Part shown: positions 24,532 through 36,742 of the stretch, in pieces
How positions within the stretch are numbered: the first letter of the stretch is position 1
Layout of the letters: every line of letters begins with the position of its first letter
DNA from: Akebia trifoliata
Lineage: Eukaryota > Streptophyta > Magnoliopsida > Ranunculales > Lardizabalaceae
Direction: 5' to 3'
Assembly: GCA_017979445.1 (NCBI GenBank)
Contig: CM030711.1
Coordinates: forward strand, 11,129,221-11,193,220
DNA: 64,000 nt
Made by a program: the position numbers and the translations under genes
The notes under the pieces: generated by a model
Databases searched by the model: none
The model's input: the letters and a program-made list of their open reading frames with translations, nothing else
Told to the model about the DNA's origin: nothing

Positions 24532-24729
24532 TAGGTAACGGGTGTAGATGAGGTTATGAGGTTTACTGATTCGAGAATCGAATCAAACTAAGGTTGGTTT
24601 GGGTTGGTTCGATTCTCAAGTTTATTTGGTTCGATTTCAGTTTAGGATTTGTAGAACTAACCAAATTCAATTCGATTCGATTTAAATACTTTCCCCAATT
24701 TGAATTAATTTGAATCGTGTGCACCCCTA
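24532..24729. mobile_element. short hAT-like element related to the one at 10153
   Basis: The right end GTGCACCCCTA matches the 10.2-kb element; the left end TAGGTAACGGGTG is a decayed version of TAGGGGTG. The interior has the same GGTTTGGGTTGGTTCGATTC motif. Flanks ACATCTAA (24524-24531) and ATATCTAA (24730-24737) form an 8-bp duplication, 7 of 8 identical. 198 bp, non-coding. Confidence 0.65.
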
Positions 24730-24942
24730 ATATCTAAGAGTACTTATAAAATCAAATATTATGATGGTATTATTTGCTTCACCTACCCCTAAACAATGAA
24801 AACATTCCAACTCAAGATTAAATGCTCTGAAATATTATGAATACTCAATGAGATGCATTAATGAAGCATGAGGTACAACCCCCAAGAAAAGTCAACAACC
24901 ACCATCCAGCCATCCTATGGGGCATCCTACTTGGATCAATTG

Positions 24943-27900
24943 TGTGGCGCCCCACCGAATACTAACACAAATCCCCATGTCAGATTTCGAGGTACTAGGT
25001 GGCACCTCGAAATTTCGGCATGGTCTCCTTTGTTTATGTTAGCATTCCAAGGCGTTCAACCTGCACCTGATAAACGACATACAATCCTGCATATATATAT
25101 ATATATACTATATATATATACAAAATATAATACTAGCGGAAGCTTATACACGTCTAATAACGTACTAAAGATCAGAGTGCGGAAGAATAACCAGGATACA
25201 GGATTATACAAAATTCCTCACTCTAACAGAAATCCTAACACTCATAACAGCATGTATAATACTCTCGGATAAATCGACACCACGAGGGATAATAACCCCA
25301 ATACTCACCAAGTGACGAACTCTGGCTGTCTATCCGACCTACCAGATGATTCTCACTCGTGCTCTATACCTGTCTCGCCAAACTTCGGATCTGAAACTAA
25401 AAAATGGAGAAGGAAATGGTGAGTAACAATGGTTACCTAGTAAGGAAACAAACAATTTCTGCTAATAATCCCTCCTAACATGAACGAATAAGCATACTGA
25501 ATCATTTTAAAATATACAAAATTTTACAGAAGAAACTACGATTAACTGGTACATATAGTCAGGGATGAACAACTAAACATTTTAAAACTCATATTACATC
25601 AATCAACAATACTCACTATAACATTATCTTTTTATACAAATCTAATTGATCAAATGAAAATAATAAACATGGATTTCATTTTATATATCAAAATAAACAA
25701 CAGATACATAATACACAATGGTGGAGTATTGGAATTAGAGTGTTGGGATTCACGGCTGGATCGCTCCCAGTCGGGACATGATGTTACAATTTCTCTCTGG
25801 TTTTTTAGTTCCTGATTTTGTGGCCGGTCGCTGCACTTACCATGCTTGGTTGACCATTTATCCGGCTCAGGCTGGCCGTTTGACGTGACCGTAAGCAATG
25901 GGTCTCTTTTCGATGTGTCAGAACGTTCGACTACTATAGATTGTTAGTGATCACTGACTAATCATCTTCGTCTATGCCTATCAGGCGTGCAAGTGATTCC
26001 CAAATATACAAACCATTCGTATACGACCACCTTTACATTACAAGTTCACTGGTAAAGATAGAGAGGAATAAACCCGGATTCCAGTTGTGACTCCACTCTC
26101 ATACGCGTCCCATACCACGTATGAGTTTGGTGGTCCCTACCGTACATCCCAGGATAGTACACCACTCCGGATGATATGATGCACTATCCCTTCAGGCATT
26201 CACAAACTCTTTAACAGCTCACAAAATAGCTACTTATATATATTATTTTTATTTGAAAACAAAAGAGAAATTAACAATACAAGGTTGAGAATAGATATCC
26301 AGTTTCCTACCATGCAAGTGTGGCCACCCAGCCTAAAATAAACAACATAACAGAGCGCCTCGCGCTAACAGAAAGTAAATAAACATGCAACCAGTAACAT
26401 TATCCCTGGATATTCGTTCACCAACCTGCATACAACACAACAACGTAAAATGCAGACATCACCCCTCGGGTGTGACTCTGACATTTTACCGTTTCATACC
26501 ATTTTTCCCTTTTTTCGACTTTTACAATTTTCAATCTCTTCATAAAATATCCGTTTTCTAATATTCATCAACTCAATATGAGTTCATTGAATATTAAATC
26601 ACATTTTCCAATTAAAGAATTTATTTTTATCAATAATATTGAAAAAGAAAATAAATTTTATATCAAAACGGGGTCCGAACAGTGCACAAAACCCAATTTA
26701 TGGAAATAACCCATTAAAATACCCTACCCACGTATAATTTGTTAAAAATACAAGTAAACATATCAATCATGCAATTTCTGGCGTGAATTTTTTCAAATAA
26801 CAAAATAATTCTATATTTTAGAAATACATCCAAATTTTTTTTTGATAAAATCCTAAATGCAATTTTCACAATCTACGATTACTAATAGAAATTGAGAGTT
26901 CCTTACAATCACTAGGCGACGGAATTGAAGCACGTGAGCGGAAATCGAGGCGAACGGCGCGGAAATCGAGACGGACCGAACTTGGAAGCGACTGGTTTTT
27001 GAAACCGGTCTGGTGGTTTCGAAGATCTCGATGTGCTTGTCTCTTCTCCCTTCTACGACAAAAGACAGTTTGACCCCGAAACGGACGAAATTCGAGGTCA
27101 AAGTTTCGAAATTTCCGTATCCAAATACGGCTGATTTTTTACGATATCGGGTGAAATAGAAAGTGAAACGAAGAAAGGTTGGGTGGGTTTTGTAGAGAAC
27201 GTAGCTGCGGACCTTTTTCTCTTCTGCAGCGATCGTCGAAAATGGACCGTTTGCGAGAGATCTGAAGTGGAAAAATCGGAGGAAAAACAAATTTCTTTTT
27301 TTTTTTCGTTTTTTTTTTTTTCGCACTGTTTGGACGAGTGGGGAAGATGAGAGAAAAAAAAAAATTAAATGTTATTTAAATAAAATGTGGGACGAATTCA
27401 GTATTTTGTCAATTGTTTCGATCGATGATAATTTGATCATCCGAATTCCAAAATTGACAAATGAATACTCTATTTCATCTAATTTTTCGTTCCGGATCTA
27501 ATGGTATAGTCAATTTCTACAAATTATGTCTCCATCAAAAGTTTACATTTTTGGCCTGAGGTGACCCATAAACTTGATGTCGTTTTCGTTTTTGATGATA
27601 ATTCGACTTTCTGGTCTCCAAATTTGACAAATAAATAGTCTATGTTGAATAATTTTTCGTTATGAACCCAATGGTATGATCAAATTTTAAAAATTATTGC
27701 TCCAACAAAAAGTCACTGTTTTAGCCTGGTCCGATCCGGTAATCAAGGATTTTGCAACTTTTATATTCGGACTCGCATTTGAGCGTGCTTATAGGCTAAA
27801 CTATGTTTTTCTATCATTTTGAATCTAATGGTGAGGTCAGATTCCATTAAAAATGATCAGAACAAGGTCCTACAATTTTACCCTAAGTCCCACTTTCAAG

Positions 27901-27967
27901 ATTTTCTTAAAATTCGACTATTTATTTTTTTCCTCGAGATACGAATTAAAAATTCGGGGGTTTTACA
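24943..27967 (-). mobile_element. 3,025-bp solo LTR (probable Ty3/gypsy Tekay-like)
   Basis: The block begins TGTGGCGCCCC and ends GGGGGTTTTACA, that is TG...CA. It is flanked by identical AATTG at 24938-24942 and 27968-27972. No gag, pol or second LTR lies inside, so this looks like one LTR left by recombination between two. Read on the minus strand it begins TGTAAAACCCCCGAATTTTT, resembling LTR starts of plant Tekay/Del chromoviruses, hence the strand call. Near 27400-27730 two similar segments (ATGATAATTTGATC / ATGATAATTCGAC, each followed by TTGACAAAT and TTTTTCGTT) are about 190 bp apart. The frame at 26853-27326 is chance. Confidence 0.8.
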
Positions 27968-27972
27968 AATTG

Positions 27973-29671
27973 TGTGGTGATACTTGCCCTGATTTTTTAG
28001 TTATAAGATCCCTCTCCAAAGACTGAAAAAGGGTTCAAAAGTGAATGACTCACACTCACAAAATCAAAAGAAAATTCCATCTGCAATTTTACTATTTATC
28101 GTCTTCTCTATATTTCTTTATCTTATTTTCATTAATTTTTTAACTTAATCTTCAGATAATCTTTGACATGCACCACACCGGACCCCCCTCCTTCCTTCTC
28201 TCCTTCAATCTCACGAGCTATCAAAGCAACCCAAAGACCATTAACTCTTCATCAATTATTGGTAATCATTTGATCAAGGTCAAGTTACAAATCTAATAAT
28301 TATTCAAATCTCGAGGAGTGAAAGTTCAAAAAAAAAAAACCTCCACAATAACCAATAGCGTGTTCCTTTGAATAAGAAACACATGATTGAGGAAGGACAA
28401 TATAATATTAATATGGATCGTGTGACTACAAGCTGATAGTATAATGTTAGATACAATGCAATATAACGACACTAGGCACTGAGGCTTATTAGTCATGTGA
28501 GCACTAAGTATTGAAATTGTGATCAATTTTGATTAAATTGTGATGTCTCATGAAACAGATCCTAGCCATTGAAAATATCAGGTCTAGGTTGTGTGTCCCT
28601 TACTATTCGATGGGATGGATCATGGCCCTTAAACAACAACACTTGTCTCCCTTTATGTGTCTGTCACTCTCACTCATCCAAATTTTGGATAGATACATGA
28701 ATATTAACCTATAAAGAAAAACACAAAACAAATAATATGAATTAATATAACTTCAAACTTAGGACAAATGTAGCTAGAGTGACAAAAATAAAATAACAAT
28801 AATGATGGTCAAACACAAGAATGTTTGTTTAGAAGAAGGGACAAAAAAACAAATCGACCTTGGAATTAGCTTCAAGACTTAGAATTAAACATATTTAACA
28901 AATTAATTAATGAGGGGTCTACTTATAATTGCACCATTAGTCCACTCCATCTATTTAACTCCAATTGATAATCCAATGACCCCAAAAAATGTTTCTAGGG
29001 TTACGAATGGATCAGGCTATCCAGCTAAATCAACCCGCTAGGCCTAATAAAAGAAGGGTTGGATTCATAATTTTTAAATATATAGAACGTGGACCAATTT
29101 AGGATTTAACAATCAGCGGAGCGATCACTTTTAGGTTTCTTGTTAGATGATTTGGTTAAATAAATAGTTCATACCCTTGTAAACAAAAAATTCATCTATT
29201 CTAACATTAATAATCTCATTAAAAAATGGTTTTGAAATTTTAAAATAGAATTCATTCACCTTTTATTTTAAGTGAAAATTTCATACAAACTATAATTTTA
29301 CTTTTTAAATGAAGGATCAATTGGAACATTCAACATGTTACCTTACAAGTGAAAGTAAAATATATTTATAATCAACTTTATTAAACCTAAATTCCAATTT
29401 AAGCTCGAGTCGAGTACATCAAGGTCAACCATTAACTTAGTTGATTAAGACCTACGAGGCCTTTAAAGTTGACTAAGGCTCAACCCATTTCTTCTGAGTT
29501 GGGCTAGGGCCTTAGCTTGGTTTGGCCATAACCCATCAATAAATATCCCCAACTTATATATAAATTTTCCAATGTATTTTATTCGAGAGACCCTAATTTT
29601 ACTTATTACATCGAATTAAAAAAAAAAAAAAAAGGGTAGTAAGTGAATGATTGAGAATAAGTAAAGACTAA
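27973..29671. other. intergenic, no gene seen
   Basis: AT-rich non-coding DNA upstream of CBP60. Only short chance frames (for example 28326-28526 on the minus strand). Confidence 0.45.
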
Positions 29672-29815
29672 TGATTTTCTGACTCGATTTTTTCACTTTG
29701 TCCTCTACTTGGCTGATGTGGCAAGGGCACAATCGAAGAAACCGGTCTATGGTTCTCTGTCCTTGTCAGTTCAGCCAAGTAGAGGACTAAGTGAAAAAAT
29801 TGATATTTTTTTTAG
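29672..29815. mobile_element. palindromic MITE, GAGTYGTG-like family
   Basis: Left arm TTTTTTCACTTTGTCCTCTA continues to CTTGGCTGATG; the right arm CAGCCAAGTAGAGGAC and AGTGAAAAAATT is its complement. The left terminus TAATGATTTTCTGACTCG matches the right terminus of the copy at 38088. The loop carries CACAATCGAAG and GGTTCTCTGTCC. Non-coding. Confidence 0.6.
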
Positions 29816-29878
29816 ATATATATTTTGACTTTTATTTTGATTTGGATTTTTATGAGCCTAATTCTAAGTTTGTCATAA

Positions 29879-29950
29879 TTGGGGTGTAAAATAATTTAAG
29901 AAATTAAGTGTAACAAGTAAACGTTGGGTATCAATAGAATTCTATTTCAT
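29879..29950. repeat. solo terminus of the GGTGTAATAA...GGTGCCAATAG element family
   Basis: The stretch GGGGTGTAAAATAATTTAAG, then GGGTATCAATAGAATTCT, resembles the right terminus of the element at 62284-62636. The opposite arm is missing. Confidence 0.35.
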
Positions 29951-30361
29951 TTCAGGATGTTAAGTTAAAAACAGTATATTTACAAATAGGTCCTCTAACT
30001 AAAGCAAAATTCACTCCAAGGCCTAGCTGAGCATCTCTCATAAAGGCATAAATCTCTTATCCTCAGGACCTAAACAGAGAGAAAACAACGACCTTTTTTA
30101 AGCGGGAGACAAAGAAAGCGACCGTACAAGCTTAATGGAAACTGGAATCTAGGGTTTTATTTTTATTTTTCAATTTAATCGACCCAAATCAAATTGAAAC
30201 TTATATTAGGGTTTCAAAATTAGTTTTTTATTTTTCCAATTCAATGGCATCTTTAAGAAATTCAAATTCCATGTATCTCGAGTCCCTTTCATGTCGTCAT
30301 TTCATGAAAAAATATGGCGACTCGATCTTTCTCGACAGCTTCTACCAACCTTCGCTGCAAC

Positions 30362-30388
30362 TTCTCTCTCTCTCTCTCTCTCTCTCGA
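30362..30388 (+). repeat. (CT)n tract in the CBP60 leader
   Basis: About 13 CT units in what should be the transcribed leader of the CBP60 gene. CT tracts are common in plant 5' UTRs. A probable leader-intron donor (CTG/GTACGC) follows at 30399/30400, and a possible acceptor (TTCCACAG) ends at 30762. Confidence 0.8.
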
Positions 30389-30807
30389 TTTACTCTGGTA
30401 CGCGTAGATAACTTGTTTTTTTCTTTTTTAATATTTATTATATATATATTTGTTAACATCGATGTTTCCTTTGTTGATTTTTGAACTTCTACACTTCGAG
30501 TATCTATCAGTAATTATTCGATTTAGTTAGTTTGTTTGAATTTCAGTGTGTTAGAATCTCAGATTCGGATTATTCGCTCAATTTTGAACCCTACATGTTT
30601 GCTTTCTATGGAAAACCCCTAAAAAAGGTGTTATTTTAATGTTCTCGTTTGTGTGAGCGTGTTGTTTACGGTTCCACTGATGAAGTTTCTGTGCACCTTC
30701 GCTACAGTTAAATCTTCTTCTGTTGCTATATTATGAGAGGGTTGACACTTAGAGTTCCACAGATTTGTTTACTAAAATTAATTTTTTGGTGTTGTTTCTG
30801 AATTCTG

Positions 30808-33800
30808 ATGATCCCGAAAAGGCATTTTCGTGAGGATGATAGGTTGGGATTGGAAGAAGTTCCAGTTCAGGAATCGAAACGTCGACACACATTTGCTGAG
30901 TACGTGTTCTGAGCAAATTAGGTTTTTTCATTCTGTTATTATATAGATGTTATGGTAGGTTATTGAATGTGTGTTTTTGTGCATTTTTCAGTGCTGTGAG
31001 AGATGTGATGAAAGGATTATCGATGCAAGAACTCATTACCAAGTTAGAACCTTTTCTACGGAAAGTGGTACGATGAGAGGTTCTCATACTTAGCTAATTA
31101 GCTAATTAACTAATTTTTTGAGGGTTTATAGTTGTTGAACTGAAAATTAATCGTTTTTGTTAGTCTCAGTTGTTTTTAGGGATGATGCATTTTGATGTGG
31201 GTTTTTCGACTTGGAAGTTGAATTATGATATACTGAAAGTTTATTTTGAGCAATATTGCTTATGGGTTTTCATCGAGTCTTACAAATGTGCACGCAGGTT
31301 GAATTAACCATCCAAACTTTATTTAGATAAATACTAATTGCCATCTCCAAGAAACTCGTATTTCTACAGAATTATCATGTTTGACATGCTTGTAGCTTCA
31401 TTCTTAGGAGGAACAGAAGCTTTGTTGTCCTTTTTTGTTGATTATTATTTCAGTTTGACCAACCTGCTCTAGTCTCTGAGGACCTTAAAAAGACCACTTT
31501 GTTTCTTATGAGGGGAGATTTTTTTTTGTTTTGTTTTCAATATAAATTTCGGGTTTTTGCCATCTTAGTTTCTGATACCTAATTGTTATGTCTACAACTT
31601 TTGGAGGTGCCTTTGTTTAATTTACTTGGGTATATAGATTGGTCACTATGCACAGAAGGATATTTTGGGTGGAATGATTCCAGTTTTTGTCTAATTGGAA
31701 AATTTCACTGATGTCTGTATGCAAAGCTAGTTATCAGCTCTGCCTTTTAAGTTACTTGGATGTTTTATGCGTTCATTCTACAGGGTAGAGGATATAGTAT
31801 TCATGTTAGCTTTATTGAAGAGGAAGCATAGTTTTGATAGTATTTAATTCTCATGATGCAAGGGATGCATTTTAGTTTTTGTTCAACAAACTATATATGC
31901 CAAGATTTCCTGTTAGTTTTGACAGAGAGGAAATATGATGGCTTGGATTTCAATCAAGTGAATTCTTGATAATTGAGCATCCATTGTCCTAAAAGCTTTG
32001 ATGCGTATGACGATTAATCAATTACCATTTAGTCACCCTATTACATACCAGTAAAAAAAACAATTATTTTTATTGAAACTGTTGGATGTAGGGTATTACC
32101 ATCAGTTATGCTTAGAATAAGTCATCTATCATCCTATCTAGCCTGGGATATGTTGTATACATCTGAATAGAAGTCAACTAATAGTCTATCTTAATTGAAA
32201 ACAGGCAAATCCTTGATGCTACCTTACTTCTCTAGTTCCCATTTTTATATGCCTTTTTTGTGGTTTTCCAGATTTTCTAAATAATTAAAACGTCCTGCAT
32301 CAAATTCTTTCCTAGAAACTATACAATTTGTTTTATTGATTAATCTTTCTATCTTCTAAATAACTAGAACGTCCTTTATCAAATTCTTGCTTACACAATA
32401 CCATTTTTTTTACTGATCAATCTTTCTCTTTCTTTCTTGTTATATTGGGTTTTGTCTGAAATCTTGGATAAACTTGTTTATTAGAGTTGTTATAAAATGG
32501 GATAATTGGAGATTGGTAAAGTCAGAGTCAATATCTATTTTTGGTTTGAAATTTGGTCGATCACAAGCACATGAATGACACTCTGCCTGGTAGAACATAT
32601 TTAAATAAACAAAAAGGAGCCGTTACTCGTTGTCTCTCTCTCTCTCTCTCAAGTTAGACAACACTCACTAAAGTTGTTTGTGTCATTTGAGTATTTTTGA
32701 AAAATGTTGATCTTTCCCCTGATGATAATTGAATCAGTTTTCATATTGTGTGTCCCCTTTAAACCATTTATTATATTGATGATATTATAAACATTACTGG
32801 AGTTTTTCTAAACCAATTCTGTCAAGTTTCGAAATAATCTGGTCAATATTTTTAATTAATCAGGTGCGGGAGGAAGTCGAACATGGAATCCTGACCTACA
32901 TACACTCATCCCCTAGGTAATTGTTTTATGTCAAACATTAGTACATCTTTCTTTATAAGGCACTTGGAAAAGGCATGACTGTTTAGGAAGATCTGTATAT
33001 GCACATACTTGCCCAATTTATTATTTATTTAGACTTGATACTCTCATGTCTCTTGCAGTAATCAGTGTTGGTTTCATGTTGATTTTGTTGTAGACCTTCC
33101 CTTAATCAGATTGAGGCGTCTGTATCAAGAGGCTGGCAACTGCATTTCAGTAGTAGGTTACCCCATACACTTTTCACGGGCAAAAGAATAGAAGGAGAGG
33201 GCAATACTCCTGTCCAGATAATTATTATTGATGCTAATTCCAAAAGGGTAGTCAAAACGGGTGCTCTTTCTTCAATAAAAATAGAGATTCTTGCCCTTGA
33301 TGGTGATTTTGGTAGTGATGAACAAGAAAATTGGACTGAGAAGGAGTTCGATGCCTGTGTGATACGTGAAAGGGAAGGAAAAAGGCCATTGGTCACCGGA
33401 GAATTGGTAATCACACTAAAGGATGGGATTGGCTATCTTGGGGACATCTCTTTCACAGATAACTCCAGCTGGATACGAAGTCGGACATTCAGGTTGGGAG
33501 CCAGAGTCATCCGAAGTACTTGCCATGAAGAAAGGATAAGAGAAGCCAGAAGTGGAGCTTTTATCGTAAAAGACCACCGTGTAGAATGTAAGCCTGTTTC
33601 TTTTAAGATAAACAAAACATATTCCAATTGTAGAAAACATTACAATTTGGTGACTGTTTTTCTTAACTTTAAAGCTGAAAACTTGAGTTATTTATTTGGA
33701 TAGTTTACGGTCATTGAAACCCATTGTGATTTTTCTGATGGAAAAATGATTTGTTTGTTTAGTTTACAAGAAGCACTACCCTCCATCCCTAGGTGATGAA

Positions 33801-35585
33801 GTATGGCGTTTGGAAAAGATAGGCAAGGATGGCGCTTTTCATAGCCGACTGGCCTCTAAGGGAATTAACACAGTGCAGGAATTCCTGAGGTTGTGGGTTA
33901 CTGATCCTTCTTCTCTACGTGGCGTAAGAATTCCGTTCTTTTTCCTGAAAACAGCTTTAAGGTTTTTGATAAAGTTGGTCATATAGTGCTAATAATATTA
34001 TCTACTCATCTGTGCAAAATGTAGATACTCGGCCGTGGGATGTCTAACAAGACATGGGATACTATACTTCAACATGCTGTGTCTTGTAATTTAGATGAGA
34101 AGCACTACATATACTACAATGCTCACCAGCAGGCCGGGCTTGTGTTAAATTCCATCTACAACGTTGTTGGGGCAACCTTTGATTGCCAGAGTTTTCAGTC
34201 TCTGGATAACCTCACGATATCTCAGAAGGTTTGTCTATTTTGTCTGAGGATTTGCTTTAGTTTATGTAATAATCACCCTTATTGCAAAACCAGATCCTAA
34301 TAAAGCCAACTGCCCGATTAAGTGATCAGATGTTTGATTTGAACTGTTTGCACCATTTGAACTGTTTGCACCATATCATCTAGCCTCTCTATAATGCTGA
34401 ATAAGGCGATTTAGAACTCATCAGGTTTTGATAGATCATTGTACTTGAAAGGAGTAGTTTCTGAATACTATTTATGTTTCTTCTAGTTTTTTGTTTGTTT
34501 GTGCAAGTTTCTGTCCTGGTTGGAAACTGATCAAACCTACCTTTCATTGGCAGATTTTGGTGGATGGTTTGAAGCAACATGCATATACAAATCTGAAAGA
34601 CTTAGTTGAGATTGATCAGTTGTTGGTTGGTGTCTCACGCTCACCAATTGCCTTGCCGGTAGAAGATGTTTCCTGTCCAGGATCAAGCCTAGATGCGAAG
34701 TTTCCCAACTTTGCAGTCACACGTCAAGGTATTATCAAACATGAATGTCTAATTATCTGTTTGGCCACAAAATGATCCCAAAAGTGGTCCAAAAGAATAT
34801 GATACATATAATATGAATCAGATCCATTTTGGCAGAAGATGGTCCACTGTGACCTATTCTGTGGTGGCTTCTCGCCCCACTTTATCCTTGCCATGTGAAC
34901 TGCTATGCAGTTACTAGATCATGTTTCTGGTCAGCCACATGTCACGTCTTAGTTGCTATTTACAGAATTAGGGGTACTCAAAGTTGATAGTTTTCAGTTT
35001 TTCATCTTCCCCATCACATTAGTTTTATGGTAACCAATATCGGAATCTTATGCAGATCAACCAACACTACAACTGGGTTTCAATGATCCTACCATCCCAC
35101 GACCGTACGTTTTGGAAGATCATGCTCAGGTGGAAGACATTGCTGTCATGCAGGGTAGTCATCCGATGCAACTGTTCTCTCCAATCCAAAGAAACAGTTT
35201 CAAAATGAAGGGTTCTTTAGTTACCTATGGAAATGATGGCAATGAGTGGGTCCCAAGTGGATCATCGGGTTATGTTGGGCAGGACATGCATTTGGCAGGG
35301 TGTGATATTTCTCATATTCAGATGCAGAATTGGTTTCCGAATACTACAACATGGGGACAAGGGCATGAACTGCTTCAGGTCACAGGTGATGAAACAGGCA
35401 TTGGTTTTGTTTCTTCTCTTCCTGATTTAAGTGCCCCTATGACTAGGGTTTGTAGATCCAATATTAGGTGGTTTAAGCTTAGGGCGGTCATTAAGTGGGT
35501 TATATCAATTAGAAGGGATTTAGCTACTAAAAGAAGGGCAAAACTTCTACAGCCAGGTTACTCGACTTCAGTAATCAATTTTTAG
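30808..35585 (+). CDS. calmodulin-binding protein 60 (CBP60) family (8 coding exons, 594 aa)
   Basis: CBP60 proteins are plant nuclear DNA-binding, mostly calmodulin-regulated factors acting in defence and stress signalling. Coding exons: 30808-30899, 30992-31067, 32864-32916, 33094-33587, 33763-33923, 34025-34228, 34554-34728, 35056-35585. All are GT-AG, phases close, 1,785 nt. The start [11 protein letters not shown] is chosen because it is followed by the family N-terminus (VPVQESKRR, then [20 protein letters not shown]). The central domain (about residues 58-250) includes [20 protein letters not shown], then [14 protein letters not shown] and [10 protein letters not shown]. It is followed by [20 protein letters not shown]. 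The C-terminus has the basic amphipathic calmodulin-binding type segment [17 protein letters not shown] at about 557-573, as in CBP60a-f. Intact. Function in pathogen response is inferred from family only; the exact subgroup is unassigned. Confidence 0.95.
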
Positions 35586-36742
35586 GAGGCAAGTTCTTTC
35601 AAAATATTTGTAGAATTAGATTTTTATTTCAGTCTTTTCTTGCATTAATCGCAAGAATGAGTCCTTGTTCATAGGTTATAAGTTATGCACTCAAAGCTTA
35701 GAAGGGAAAGTACCTTCTAATTTTGTTTGGAGTTATACGTCTTTCTTGCAGTTCTCATATGTATCAAATACAAAATAGAGATCCTTGTATTGATGTATAG
35801 ATAATATCTACGATCCTTTTTGTTTTTCTCTCCATGTTCCTAATGTTTCATTCATGCATGAATGTTTATTGTGGAATGAATCTTGTATACTATTAACTCC
35901 CTTGAGACTGACTGATGTAAAGGCGATCAATGCAATGCTGTCCGTCCATTTGGTTCAGATGTAAATATTCATCTCTCTGATTCCTTCCTTGCCTTTTCTA
36001 TCTGTCCATGCATTTGTTCTTTACTTGCAATACCTCCTCAGCAGGCAGTGTGGAGTTTCATGTCAGATGGGACCAAAAATCCAATTTTATGCATCCCGAG
36101 GCTTTACAAACAATGGATTTGTCCCAACATTTTCCTATATATGTGTATGTATCTATCTTGCATTCTCCTGCAAACTTTGATCCTAGTACGGAGCATGCAC
36201 ATAATTGTGTGCCACCAATCAAAAGTTCAATATCTGTTAATAAGACTTCATCTCCAATCCACCATTTGATGGGTCCCACGTAGAAGATCCACTAAAATCA
36301 ATCTAATTAGTAAGAAGTAATCCCTATTTATCACAAAAAAATTCATGATGATCAGGAAGTTTCCTTAGGGTATACCCATGATCGTGCACCTTTATATGGT
36401 TCAAATTTTTGTGCCATTTCGAAATGCTTTGGAGATCGGAATGAAACATTAATCCCAAAATATTCTGAATATTTTCATATATTTAGATCAAGTTAATATT
36501 TTGATTTTTTTCCCATATTGAAAATAGAATTAATGAGTTGGTAGATTTTTATCTCCGAACACATGTGAAAACTTCTTATCAAAGTCCAAAGAATCTGTCT
36601 CATTTAAGCAACACCACCACCCCTCATAACCCTATGTTAGAAGCAATTCTATTCTCTCCTTCCTTCTCTTCTCTTTCTTTCCTCTTCAGTGCAATTAAAA
36701 CCCCTTACGAGTTCTGACGTACTCTGACCCACTTGCCTGAAA
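35586..36742. other. CBP60 3' region and DUF1218 upstream region
   Basis: The first few hundred bases should contain the CBP60 3' UTR; the last 100-150 bases before 36743 are CT-rich like a plant 5' UTR. Overlapping frames near 36000-36280 on both strands have no domain and are chance. Confidence 0.45.

Noticed and set aside
24868..25272. 134-codon frame spanning the left solo-LTR boundary
   Set aside because: Crosses the target duplication and a TA/TAC repeat; no domain. It is chance.
26853..27326. 157-codon minus-strand frame with basic start
   Set aside because: It lies wholly inside the 3-kb solo LTR, starts with a Lys/Arg run from a poly-T/poly-A tract, and shows no domain.
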